A stretch of 47,457 bases of DNA from an uncultured Bacteroides sp. (GTDB lineage: Bacteria; Bacteroidota; Bacteroidia; Bacteroidales; Bacteroidaceae): the NCBI RefSeq assembly GCF_959029255.1, contig NZ_CAUFUE010000033.1, positions 1-47,457 of the forward strand, in the 5' to 3' direction. Under the pieces are notes generated by a model that was not told the origin of the DNA, did not search any database, and saw nothing but the letters and a program-made list of their open reading frames with translations. Positions 1-7,835 of the stretch are shown here, in pieces (positions within the stretch are counted from its first letter, which is position 1; every line of letters starts with the position of its first letter). The translations under genes were made by a program, and so were the position numbers.

Positions 1-20
1 CCCCATCCGAAAGGAAACCC

Positions 21-45
21 TGCTCCGGCGCTACGCCGGTAAATT
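21..45. repeat. 25-nt dispersed hairpin, copy 1
   Basis: The core is a perfect GC-rich hairpin, CCGGCG-CTA-CGCCGG, followed by TAAATT. The same 25 nt occur in opposite orientation at 11124-11148. It lies about 55 nt beyond the stop of the TonB-receptor gene, so it could act as a weak 3' hairpin, but no U-run follows. The rest of 1-98 contains no gene. Confidence 0.75.
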
Positions 46-98
46 ATCATTTATCTTCTTCTCCAAAACAAAGTCTGGAATAATAAGTTCATTCTCCT

Positions 99-2141
99 TT
101 AGAACCTGACCGTGATAAAGCCTCTTGCGTTGAATGGGGTTCCGGGAGTGAAGTGTATTTCGGTCACAGGTTCCGGTTCATCCTGCAAGCGGGTTTCGGT
201 GGAGAATTGTGCTTCATTCCATTTGGTATCGAATAAGTTTTCGATAGTGGCGCCCACTGTGACTCGTTTATAGGTATAAGTAGCATTGAGGTCCGCCACG
301 AAGTAACCTTTGGCGGTGATGCTGTAGTCTTCATTGGCAGGACGGTTGTTCAGGTAGCGGCAGCGCAGGCTGGCGGTGAGTGAACGCCATTTGTAGCTCA
401 GTCCGGTGACAAAGGTGTGTACCGGTGCCAATGGGATGTAATCTTCACCCTTGGGTTCGTCCATGCTGCGGGCATGGCTGTAGGTATAATCGGCTTGGAA
501 GTAAAGGTTCGGAATAGCTTCCCAACGCGCGCCAAAGTCGAAACCGATACGGCGGCTTCGTCCGCTGGGTTCCACCACGGCTTCATCGCCTACATAGACA
601 AATTCCTGTTCCATCTGGAGATACCATCCGGTGGCATTCAGCATGAGCTTGGACAACGGTTTCCACTGTATGCTGAAGTCTGCGCCGTAGGCTGCCGGAA
701 GGACGGTCTTTCCGTTTTGCGCCACAATTACGCGCGTGTCGTTGCTATGAAATCCTTTACCCATCTTGAGGAAGAATTGCAGGTTGCGGTTGGCGCTGTA
801 GATGAAGTTCAGTTTCGGGCTGAGGATGGCACGTTTCACTTTAGGATTGGTATAGTCGGGCGTCTGTCCGTTTTCATCCGGCGTACGGTCGGCATAGTCG
901 AATGAGAAATAGTCCAGGCGCAAGGCGGGGTTGATAATCCATTTGCCCCATTCGATGTTGGCGTTGATGAAACCGTAGAGGTTGCTTTGCTGTACGTCTC
1001 CCAAAGAGAAAGTGCCGATGCGGCGGCGCTTGACGGTGTGGTAGAGGGCGAGGTCGTTCACCTGATCGTAACGGAAACCTATACCTCCGGTGGCGCGCCA
1101 GACGCTTGCGCCAAGATGGTAATGCTGGGTATATTGTGTACTGGCACCACTCAGCAGGCGGTTTTCGTGTTGGTTTATCTGGTCTCCGTTTTCAGGGTCG
1201 TTCAAGAAGAATGTGAAGTTGGAGAACAGGTTGAAGTGGTAATAGGATATCCAGGCATCGCTCTTGATAGTGGCTCCGTTGTCCAGCGTCAGTTGGTGGA
1301 GGAATTGCAGGTTGCTGCGGCTGGTGTTTCCGCCTTCAGTGTCGTCCAAAGCGCCGAAACGGCCTATTAGTCCACGGTCAACGGCACGTTGGGGAATTTG
1401 CCCGGAGGCATCCCAGGTACTGTTGAAGTGGGAGAGGATGATGTTGAAACGCGATGATTCGTTCCATTGCGTATATTTGCTCATCAGGTTGTAGCGTTTG
1501 AAGTTCTGCGGAGAAACGAAATAACCGTCGCTCGAGAGGAAGGCGCTACTGACGTAGAGGCTTTGTTGAGGGTTGTCGATGAGTGAGAAGGAGCCACGCA
1601 GGCGCTGGGTGTTGTACTGGCCTATTTCGAGGGAAGCTTCGTTGGTCATCCTGTCTTTGGTTTTAAAGGCAACGTATCCGGCTGTGGCGAGGTCGCCCCG
1701 GGAAGCGTCGTACGGGCCTTTGTCAAAGTCTACGGCATCTATGACTTCGGGTTGAAGAAAGTGCAGGTCGGCGTAACCCTGTCCGTGGGCATGCGAAAGC
1801 ATGTTGACGGGCATGCCGTCAACCGAGATATTGATATCTGTACCGTGGTCCAGGTCGAAGCCGCGAAGAAACATCTGTTCCGCCTTACCGCCACCGGCGT
1901 GCTGGGCGATGAAAAGGCCGGGTACGATGCGCAGTACCTCTTGGGAAGAGTTGACAGGATTGATTTGTAAATCTACCTTCGTGATTTCATTTAAATGATT
2001 GAGTTGCCGGGAGATGACAACTTCTTCCAGGGTGATGTTACGTAAGGTGTCTTGGTGTAGATAATCCACAGAATCTGCTGGGACATTTGTTGCGCACAGG
2101 GCGGTGTACAAAAGTCCTGCGGAAAGAGTTTCAATAATCAT
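99..2141 (-). CDS. TonB-dependent outer-membrane receptor linked to urease locus
   Basis: The 680 aa protein has a short N-terminal export signal, then a TonB-box-like stretch (ITLEEVVIS, about residues 36-44) and a plug domain with LRGFDLDHGTDINISVDG. The rest is a 22-strand-type barrel ending in an aromatic residue (GFITVRF). It lacks the N-terminal carboxypeptidase-like domain of SusC proteins. An in-frame stop five codons upstream fixes the start. The plug contains SHAHGQGYADLHF, a His-containing loop. It lies last in the urease gene run, 108 bp after the MFS gene, with a palindromic repeat in the gap. Receptor function follows from the fold. Uptake of nickel or a nickel complex is only inferred from the neighbours; a siderophore or other metal complex is possible. 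Confidence 0.85.
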   Translation of the reverse strand: MIIETLSAGLLYTALCATNVPADSVDYLHQDTLRNITLEEVVISRQLNHLNEITKVDLQINPVNSSQEVLRIVPGLFIAQHAGGGKAEQMFLRGFDLDHGTDINISVDGMPVNMLSHAHGQGYADLHFLQPEVIDAVDFDKGPYDASRGDLATAGYVAFKTKDRMTNEASLEIGQYNTQRLRGSFSLIDNPQQSLYVSSAFLSSDGYFVSPQNFKRYNLMSKYTQWNESSRFNIILSHFNSTWDASGQIPQRAVDRGLIGRFGALDDTEGGNTSRSNLQFLHQLTLDNGATIKSDAWISYYHFNLFSNFTFFLNDPENGDQINQHENRLLSGASTQYTQHYHLGASVWRATGGIGFRYDQVNDLALYHTVKRRRIGTFSLGDVQQSNLYGFINANIEWGKWIINPALRLDYFSFDYADRTPDENGQTPDYTNPKVKRAILSPKLNFIYSANRNLQFFLKMGKGFHSNDTRVIVAQNGKTVLPAAYGADFSIQWKPLSKLMLNATGWYLQMEQEFVYVGDEAVVEPSGRSRRIGFDFGARWEAIPNLYFQADYTYSHARSMDEPKGEDYIPLAPVHTFVTGLSYKWRSLTASLRCRYLNNRPANEDYSITAKGYFVADLNATYTYKRVTVGATIENLFDTKWNEAQFSTETRLQDEPEPVTEIHFTPGTPFNARGFITVRF

Positions 2142-2152
2142 GATTTTGTTGG

Positions 2153-2160
2153 TTTAGGTT
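2153..2160 (-). promoter_or_regulatory. AACCTAAA leader motif before TonB receptor
   Basis: AACCTAAA reads on the minus strand 11 nt before the start codon. The same octamer lies 10-11 nt before ureB and crcB and 24 nt before the urea-channel gene. It may be a translation-related leader element; no function is shown. Confidence 0.35.
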
Positions 2161-2174
2161 ATTACTAATAATAA

Positions 2175-2268
2175 AATGAAGAATTAAGAATGAAGAATGA
2201 AGAATTTGGCTGCGCAATGCAAGCACGCCGCAAGGTAATTCTTCATTCTTCATTCTTCATTCTTCATT
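2175..2268. repeat. Palindromic (ATGAAGAAT)n element, copy A
   Basis: Two 32-nt arms (2175-2206 and 2237-2268) built of ATGAAGAAT units are complementary at 31 of 32 positions. They enclose a 30-nt loop. The reverse complement of the loop closely matches the loop of a second copy at 26650-26762, so this is a mobile-type palindromic repeat family rather than a simple terminator. The right arm overlaps the end of the MFS gene and encodes its last residues, MKNEE, and its stop. Confidence 0.85.
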
Positions 2269-3704
2269 TCTCTCATATTACTATTTTTAGGTGGAAGTAC
2301 TTCGTTACCGAAAGTTTTAGTAATCAAAGCACCTATCAGTTGAACAATGATGGATACGATTAATACGGTTTCTACTCCGCCCCATTTCAGCAGCATGGGG
2401 ATAAACAATACGCCCAGTACGGCACCTACCTTACCCAGTGCGGCTGCTACGCCTGCCCCTTCTCCACGGTCGGCGACGGGGTAGATTTGGGAGGGGAGAA
2501 TGAAGGTCATCAAGTGGGGGCCGGCATTGAGGAATAATTCAAATGTCATGAAACCTGCGATTGAAATCCATACAGGCAGATGCCAGCGATAGCCTACATA
2601 AAGCACTGCCAAACCGACGGCGCAAAGCAGGAATCCCCAGGTCTGGATGCGGACGTGGTAAACACGGTTTACCAGCCACAGTCCCAGTACGAAACCTATC
2701 AGGGTGAAAAAGTTAATCCATACCGTTACTTCTACCGAATTGAGAATGCGATGAAGCGGTGAAGCGCTTGTTCCTTCCAATCCCAGAGCCATGACGAGTA
2801 CAGGCAGAAATACTCCGATGCCATATACTCCCAAGCCCTCGCATGCCCAAGGTATGCCGCTGAAGATGACGCGTTTCAGGTTCTGTCCGTGAAACAGGTC
2901 GGCAAAGCTTACTTCGGGTAGCTTCTTGTTGCGGGGCCGGTTACGGATTTCACCGGTCTCCAAGTCTGCACCGATATGATGGTGCAATGACTCTTTTGTT
3001 GAATCGTGGGGGACGATGACTTCTACATCCGCTCCCAGAAAATAACGGACGGCAGCTTCCGCTTCCGCTGTTTTACCGTGTGCCATCAGCCAGCCCGGAC
3101 TTTGGGCAAAGCGAATGCGTAGTAGCAACATCAGTAACGCCAGCGCTGCAATAACCAGTAGCATTGCAGGCCAAAGTCCGGCTTCTTGCCATTGTTTCAG
3201 CAGCAAGAAACAGACTGCCGCCACCGCGATGTTGCCGACCGACGAGGTAGCCTTGGCTACACCCACCATGAACAGTTGCCAGCGGTGTGGCATGATTTCC
3301 GATATATAGTCGGAATCAAGGCTGTAGCCTCCGCCAATGCCCAGTCCCATGATGAACAGTGATACGATGAGCCAAGGTATGTCGGCTGTGAAATATGCCA
3401 GTAGGGAGGCGGCGAGTATCAGTGCGGGGCAGAAGCGAAAGAAAAAAAGATAACCATAGCGGTCGCTCAGACGGCCGAAAAGCAGTGAACCGAGTGTGAT
3501 GCCCACAAGACTGGTACATGCTACAAGACCTTGTTCAAAGGCAGTCAGTTCAGGATGCAGGGTCAACTGAATCATTGGCAGGATAATTCCTACCAGTGTA
3601 GCCAGTCCGGCACCCGTGAGTTGCCCCAAAGAAGCAACGGCGAGGACACGAAAGTGTCCCCACCGCAGCGACATGGTTTCCATGTTCACTATCTTTCCCA
3701 TCAT
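2250..3704 (-). CDS. MFS transporter in urease operon
   Basis: This 484 aa polytopic protein has about 12 hydrophobic segments. GRLSDRYGYLFFFR after TM2 is the MFS motif A. A soluble central loop at about residues 210-275 contains a His cluster (LHHHIG). The start overlaps the stop of the urea-channel gene (ATGA), implying translational coupling; a second ATG lies one codon later. The last codons (MKNEE) come from a dispersed repeat, so the C-terminus is probably not conserved. The substrate cannot be read from the sequence. Co-transport of a urease-related solute or nickel is a guess from the operon. The sugar-porter-like layout means an organic solute is equally possible. Confidence 0.85.
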   Translation of the reverse strand: MMGKIVNMETMSLRWGHFRVLAVASLGQLTGAGLATLVGIILPMIQLTLHPELTAFEQGLVACTSLVGITLGSLLFGRLSDRYGYLFFFRFCPALILAASLLAYFTADIPWLIVSLFIMGLGIGGGYSLDSDYISEIMPHRWQLFMVGVAKATSSVGNIAVAAVCFLLLKQWQEAGLWPAMLLVIAALALLMLLLRIRFAQSPGWLMAHGKTAEAEAAVRYFLGADVEVIVPHDSTKESLHHHIGADLETGEIRNRPRNKKLPEVSFADLFHGQNLKRVIFSGIPWACEGLGVYGIGVFLPVLVMALGLEGTSASPLHRILNSVEVTVWINFFTLIGFVLGLWLVNRVYHVRIQTWGFLLCAVGLAVLYVGYRWHLPVWISIAGFMTFELFLNAGPHLMTFILPSQIYPVADRGEGAGVAAALGKVGAVLGVLFIPMLLKWGGVETVLIVSIIVQLIGALITKTFGNEVLPPKNSNMREMKNEE

Positions 3705-4747
3705 TTGGTATCTTCGTTTTCTGCGGCTTCAGCAGCCTTTTTTACTTTGACGGATTCTTTCTTATGCCAATGCGAATGGTCCGGTTTCTTGTCGTCGAAC
3801 TTGAAGAGCGGAAGCAGGAATAACCAGGTGGTTATGCAGAATGGACCTGTTAAGGTTGCCAGTCCAAGCGGCATCATCATGGCATCCATGCCTGCTTGCA
3901 CAAATACGGTGACAATGATTCCTACGATTGCCCATAATGCGCTACGCCCATTGGGCTTGTAGAATACACATCCCAGCGCAATACCCGTCAGTACGGGACT
4001 GAAGCCGAAGAGCCCGTTTGCAATGTCGCTGCCCGGAGCGCCGAATATCAGTGCCACGAAAAGAGCTATGGCGGAAGCGACGGCTGCCCACAGCGCCGCC
4101 CAGCGGCTGCTGACGAATAATGCTACCAAAAAGAAGATGCCGGTTACCCAGGAATTGATAAGGAATACCTGCGCGATGCCTTTCAGCCAGAAGATGACGA
4201 GCGAACCGAAACTGAGGTCGATAGCCGTGGAGAAATGTGCCGACAGTTCAGGAGCGGCCATGTACTCGGGCGGCATGCCGTGCAGCACACGTGCGGCAAG
4301 TACGAACAACCAGGTGCAGAAAACGAACGGGAAGGTGAATGAATTTACTTTCCACGGCGCCATCACGTTGTTGAAGCCTGTGCGCACCCAGGTGGTAAGC
4401 ATTGAGCAGATGATAAGTGCAATCCACATCCATGCGGTATTTCCTAAGAAGGTAGGAAGGGCGCAACCTACCAATACCCCATTGAATCCCCAAAGCCCTT
4501 GGGCGCCGTCATTCTTGGGGAGTTGCAGGGCATATCCGGTCAGGGTGGACACGATGACGCCTACTATTGCGCCCCATGCCACAATGCCTTGTCCTTCTTG
4601 GTAGGCTCCCCAGAAAATGCCGCATAAGAACAGGAGCCCTGTCCATGCATTGCCTTGGAACATCACTTGTCCGGTGCCTCGCAGCATCGCTCTCACATAG
4701 TCGGCAATACCGGGGGACTTCATCTGAATTGCATTAACATCAGTCAT
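3701..4747 (-). CDS. Urea transporter (UT family channel)
   Basis: The 348 aa integral membrane protein has two homologous halves. Each holds a fold-typical stretch: LWGFNGVLVGCALPTFLG in the first and LFGFSPVLTGIALGCVF in the second. APWKVNSFTFPFVFCTWLF is typical of bacterial and animal UT urea channels, which pass urea down its gradient. About 10 membrane segments are seen, with a charged Lys-rich C-terminal tail. It lies 45 bp after ureD and overlaps the MFS gene by 4 bp. Here it would feed urea to the cytoplasmic urease encoded upstream. The leader carries AACCTAAA 24 nt before the start. The family call is confident. Confidence 0.92.
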   Translation of the reverse strand: MTDVNAIQMKSPGIADYVRAMLRGTGQVMFQGNAWTGLLFLCGIFWGAYQEGQGIVAWGAIVGVIVSTLTGYALQLPKNDGAQGLWGFNGVLVGCALPTFLGNTAWMWIALIICSMLTTWVRTGFNNVMAPWKVNSFTFPFVFCTWLFVLAARVLHGMPPEYMAAPELSAHFSTAIDLSFGSLVIFWLKGIAQVFLINSWVTGIFFLVALFVSSRWAALWAAVASAIALFVALIFGAPGSDIANGLFGFSPVLTGIALGCVFYKPNGRSALWAIVGIIVTVFVQAGMDAMMMPLGLATLTGPFCITTWLFLLPLFKFDDKKPDHSHWHKKESVKVKKAAEAAENEDTK

Positions 4748-4792
4748 AATACACTAGTTTTATAGTTGAAATTTAGGTTAAGGAGATATGTT

Positions 4793-5752
4793 TTATCTCC
4801 ATGGAAATTCTTCTGGCACAGGGCGCCCTTTAATCTCCATCCTCACGGTGGAGCAAAACTCACGGACAAGTTTTTTTACCGGACCGGCTTCCATTCCAAG
4901 GACTTTGAAAAGCAATCCGGCATTGTTGGGCAGATGTGTGATACCTGCGGCAAGTCCCCGGCTGCGGTCGATGAATGCCGTGGTATTGTTGTAGATGTTC
5001 TCCGCATGTTCCGGGGGAGTCATCACAATGACGTTGGCAAATACATCGTACTTGCCCATTACCCCCAACTCACGCGGGGAACGCTTCTCAGGCTGTATCA
5101 CGAACTTTTCACGGAACAACTGCCGGTTGTCCGGACGTTCGCCATGAGTGCATACCGAGAGGATATCGTACTTGAAAAGTTCTCCGTCCTTATAGTACTT
5201 CCTGCCGCCCATGAAAATCTCCGAATAGAAAACGGTGGCGGTGGGATGCACTTGCAACTTCGTATCCGAAATGAAACGGGTGTGCCGGCATGGAATAACC
5301 TGCTCCGGCAGAAATTCCAGATAGGCATTTTCCTCCAGCACGATGTTCTGCACCAGGCCGGAGTAATTGAATTTCATTTCCGCAAGTTTGGTAGCCGCTC
5401 CGGTGGAGACGAAAGCAAAAGCGTTGCGACGCACGGTGATGTCTTGCTGATATCGGTCTCCGTCCACATTGGGGCCTCCCGAGGAGAGGATATAAACACA
5501 AGGCATTTCCGGCATTTCCTCGTCAAAGTACAGCTCTTGCTGTACAATGAGAGGGGCGCGGCGGTCCAGGTCACGGAGGATGCATTTCCCCCGTGGGTCG
5601 ATTTCGAAACCTAACTTCAGGTATCCGTGCTTGCCCGGCGCACCTACATACATGGCCTTGGGCTCTTCCAGATATGCGGCCATTTCGAGGGCGGTGGAGA
5701 AGTCAACCGGCGGACGCGCTGTTCGTTCTTTAGTCAGAGTATTGAATGCCAT
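4793..5752 (-). CDS. ureD: Urease accessory protein UreD
   Basis: UreD (UreH in some species) binds the urease apoprotein and recruits UreF and UreG for nickel insertion. The 319 aa length is slightly above the usual 270-290. Family features include ILSSGGPNVDGDRYQQDITV, ATKLAEMKFNYSG and EFLPEQVIPCRHTRF. The start lies 3 bp after the ureG stop, so translation is probably coupled. The final residues (MEIKGRPVPEEFPWR) match the family's C-terminal R-x-P-x-x-x-PW end. It is cytoplasmic and completes the maturation set ureEFGD. Confidence 0.93.
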   Translation of the reverse strand: MAFNTLTKERTARPPVDFSTALEMAAYLEEPKAMYVGAPGKHGYLKLGFEIDPRGKCILRDLDRRAPLIVQQELYFDEEMPEMPCVYILSSGGPNVDGDRYQQDITVRRNAFAFVSTGAATKLAEMKFNYSGLVQNIVLEENAYLEFLPEQVIPCRHTRFISDTKLQVHPTATVFYSEIFMGGRKYYKDGELFKYDILSVCTHGERPDNRQLFREKFVIQPEKRSPRELGVMGKYDVFANVIVMTPPEHAENIYNNTTAFIDRSRGLAAGITHLPNNAGLLFKVLGMEAGPVKKLVREFCSTVRMEIKGRPVPEEFPWR

Positions 5753-5755
5753 GAC

Positions 5756-6385
5756 CTACTCCTTTCCGGTCTTGTCAAACAAAGCCATTTTGAAAATAAG
5801 GTCTACCAGTTCGTCGATACCTTCTCCTGTCATGCAGTTGGTGAAGACGAAAGGTTTGCCCGGACGCATCCGCTCGGAGTCTTCACGCATCACCTCGAGG
5901 CTGGCGTGCACGTAGGGGGCGAGGTCGGTCTTGTTGATGACCAGGATATCCGATTGTGAGATGCCGGGACCATCTTTACGGGGTATTTTTTCGCCCGCAG
6001 CCACGTCGATGACGTAGATAAAGAAATCTACCAGCGCCGGACTGAATGTTAATGTAAGATTGTCGCCACCCGATTCTATCAATACGATATCTCCGTCGGG
6101 GAACTTAGCTTCCATCTCTTCGACGGCTGCGATGTTCATGGACGGGTCTTCGCGGACGGCGGTATGAGGACATGCACCGGTTTCCACACCGATGATGCGT
6201 TCTTCTACAAGGATGCCTTTCAAGGTCTTACGCACGTGCTTGGCGTCTTCTGTGGTCACGATGTCATTCGTGATAATCAGTACTTTCATGCCTAAGTCCA
6301 ACAGGCGGGGGGTGATTGCTTCAATGAGGGCGGTCTTACCTGAACCTACAGGTCCGCCAACTCCGATTCTACAAGTATTGCTCAT
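5756..6385 (-). CDS. ureG: Urease accessory GTPase UreG
   Basis: The 209 aa SIMIBI-class GTPase powers nickel delivery to urease. A P-loop is visible at residues 10-18 (GGPVGSGKT). The metal-binding Cys-Pro-His triad is at 72-74 (ACPHTAVRED), a glycine-rich G3-like stretch (IESGGDNL) follows, and NKTDLAP is the base-recognition motif. Length and motifs match the family throughout. It sits between ureF (22 bp gap) and ureD (3 bp gap). Ni bound by Cys72/His74 in a dimer is known for the family. All key residues are present, so the protein should be active. Confidence 0.96.
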   Translation of the reverse strand: MSNTCRIGVGGPVGSGKTALIEAITPRLLDLGMKVLIITNDIVTTEDAKHVRKTLKGILVEERIIGVETGACPHTAVREDPSMNIAAVEEMEAKFPDGDIVLIESGGDNLTLTFSPALVDFFIYVIDVAAGEKIPRKDGPGISQSDILVINKTDLAPYVHASLEVMREDSERMRPGKPFVFTNCMTGEGIDELVDLIFKMALFDKTGKE

Positions 6386-6407
6386 AATTCTTTTTTCGTT
6401 ATTGGTA

Positions 6408-7100
6408 TTAATTCATAAACATTCGCATGTTCCCTTTCTCGTGTAGTGAAGCGAGGATGTCAATCTCCGGGACGAATGCGTTCATATCATTAAAAGTCAT
6501 AGTACGGACTTCTTCGTAGAGGTCCTGCGATTGGTGGCTTAATTTGAACAGTATGCGTTGCGTGTCATAGTGTGATACTTTCACACATCGCAAAGCTGCG
6601 CTTAAAACCATGTTGATTACCCCATATTGATGGGAGCAGAACAAATCTGTTTCCGCCAGTCCCGCAGTGGCGAATGCCAAAGCTTGCGCCACGGGATAGG
6701 TACCCGGAGACTGTTCTGCGCGGATGTCTTCCAGCCATCTGGAAATAAGAGGGTCGTCGAATATCTGTACGCTGAGTTCCGCCAGTTTCTTTCCCATACG
6801 GCGCAACATCTGGCGGGCTTCCTCGTTCATCTTGAAAAGGATGAGGTTGCGGTCGGCGCTGACTATTGCCTCGTAGTCCATAGCCTGGGCGGCACGGAAA
6901 GCCTGTATGGCAATGATGCCGTCACTGTAGGCGGCTTGCAAGGCTATGGATTGTGCATAATCCTCCAGCGTTTTGGCGTCGTGCACTGTTCCTTCGTATG
7001 CGGCGGTTTCCAATCCGTTGGAAAACGAAAACGTCCCGACGGGAAATGCCGAATCTGTGAACTGGAGCAGATGCATGAGGGTGGTTATATTCTTTGCCAT
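6408..7100 (-). CDS. ureF: Urease accessory protein UreF
   Basis: UreF bridges UreD and UreG in the pre-activation complex. The reading frame is open further upstream to 7343, but that part is a shadow of ureE. Family sequence begins with MAKNITTLMHLLQFTDSAFPVGTF, so I place the start at 7100, giving 230 aa, the usual size. FPVGTFSFSNGLE is the UreF N-terminal signature. The protein is otherwise helical. The start is 10 bp after the ureE stop. The C-terminal tail (EKGNMRMFMN) is typical of the part that inserts into UreD-bound complexes. Confidence 0.92.
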   Translation of the reverse strand: MAKNITTLMHLLQFTDSAFPVGTFSFSNGLETAAYEGTVHDAKTLEDYAQSIALQAAYSDGIIAIQAFRAAQAMDYEAIVSADRNLILFKMNEEARQMLRRMGKKLAELSVQIFDDPLISRWLEDIRAEQSPGTYPVAQALAFATAGLAETDLFCSHQYGVINMVLSAALRCVKVSHYDTQRILFKLSHQSQDLYEEVRTMTFNDMNAFVPEIDILASLHEKGNMRMFMN

Positions 7101-7110
7101 AAGTTTGCCC

Positions 7111-7761
7111 TTATTCGTGTGGATGGGGATGGGAATGCGAACAGTTACATTCCGAATGAGCATGTACATGGTCGTGGAAATGCATTTCATGGGCGGTATT
7201 GTGCCCGTCTTCATGGCTGTGGCTTTCTTGTCCGGCTCCGCCAAATAAGCGTCTGATTTCGTGAGGGGCGAGGTAGGGGATGATTTCCAAGCCTTTCTGG
7301 AATTCGTATGTGATGCCTTCGATGTGGTGGGTTTCCATGACACTGAGCATTACCTTCTTATCTACCGTCAAGGGTACATATACTTTAGTGCCTTTGACTA
7401 CGGCGGGCCAGTGCTGGTTACCTATAGCGTGCCCCAGTTCCACCGCAATACGGATAATGGTTTCCGGTGCTTTCCCGATAAGTCCCCCCAGGTCGATTAC
7501 GAGTACGGGGCTTAATTCGAGACGGATAACTGTGGCTTTTTTTTCTTCGGGTGAATAATAGATGATGTCTCCGTCGACGACTTGTGCGTGACGTTTCAAT
7601 GCAACAGGATATTCATTGCCTTTGTCGCCTTTAGCAAGAAAACGGCTTTTCTGCGCCGTCCATTGGTCAAGGTAGATGGATTCTGTTTCTACTTCTTTCA
7701 GCTTGTCTGCCCATTCGGGGGAGTTGTGTATATTGCCGATTATTTCTGTATATATTTTCAT
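7111..7761 (-). CDS. ureE: Urease accessory nickel metallochaperone UreE
   Basis: UreE binds nickel and hands it to UreG and urease. The frame is open to 7848, but UreE homology starts at MKIYTEIIGNIHN, so the start is 7761 (216 aa). The N-terminal peptide-binding domain is followed by a metal-binding domain with ELGHAIGNQHWP. In that motif the His residues correspond to the family's conserved Ni ligand region. The last 37 residues are strikingly His-rich (SHSHEDGHNTAHEMHFHDH then HAHSECNCSHSHPHPHE), with two Cys. This is like the nickel-storing tail of Klebsiella UreE. It follows ureC after a 74-bp gap that contains a strong hairpin. Confidence 0.93.
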   Translation of the reverse strand: MKIYTEIIGNIHNSPEWADKLKEVETESIYLDQWTAQKSRFLAKGDKGNEYPVALKRHAQVVDGDIIYYSPEEKKATVIRLELSPVLVIDLGGLIGKAPETIIRIAVELGHAIGNQHWPAVVKGTKVYVPLTVDKKVMLSVMETHHIEGITYEFQKGLEIIPYLAPHEIRRLFGGAGQESHSHEDGHNTAHEMHFHDHVHAHSECNCSHSHPHPHE

Positions 7762-7789
7762 AATGATGTACTTAAATTGTTTCTTTGAA

Positions 7790-7811
7790 AGTCCCCCGCT
7801 GACGGGGGACT
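7790..7811. promoter_or_regulatory. Intercistronic hairpin ureC-ureE
   Basis: A perfect 9-bp stem, AGTCCCCCG / CGGGGGACT, with a 4-nt loop lies in the 74-bp gap between ureC and ureE. No U-run follows on the minus strand. It is therefore better explained as an mRNA processing or stabilising hairpin than a full terminator. It could set the ratio of structural subunits to accessory proteins. Confidence 0.65.
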
Positions 7812-7835
7812 CTGGATAGATAGATTTGCAGGGCC

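Noticed and set aside
417..905. Long antisense frames within the TonB-receptor gene and similar frames opposite the urease and fimbrial genes
   Set aside because: They are mirror frames of genes with clear homology. They lack ribosome sites and recognisable domains.
7101..7343. Longer ureF start
   Set aside because: The extra 81 codons overlap ureE out of frame. UreF homology starts at MAKNITTLMHLL.
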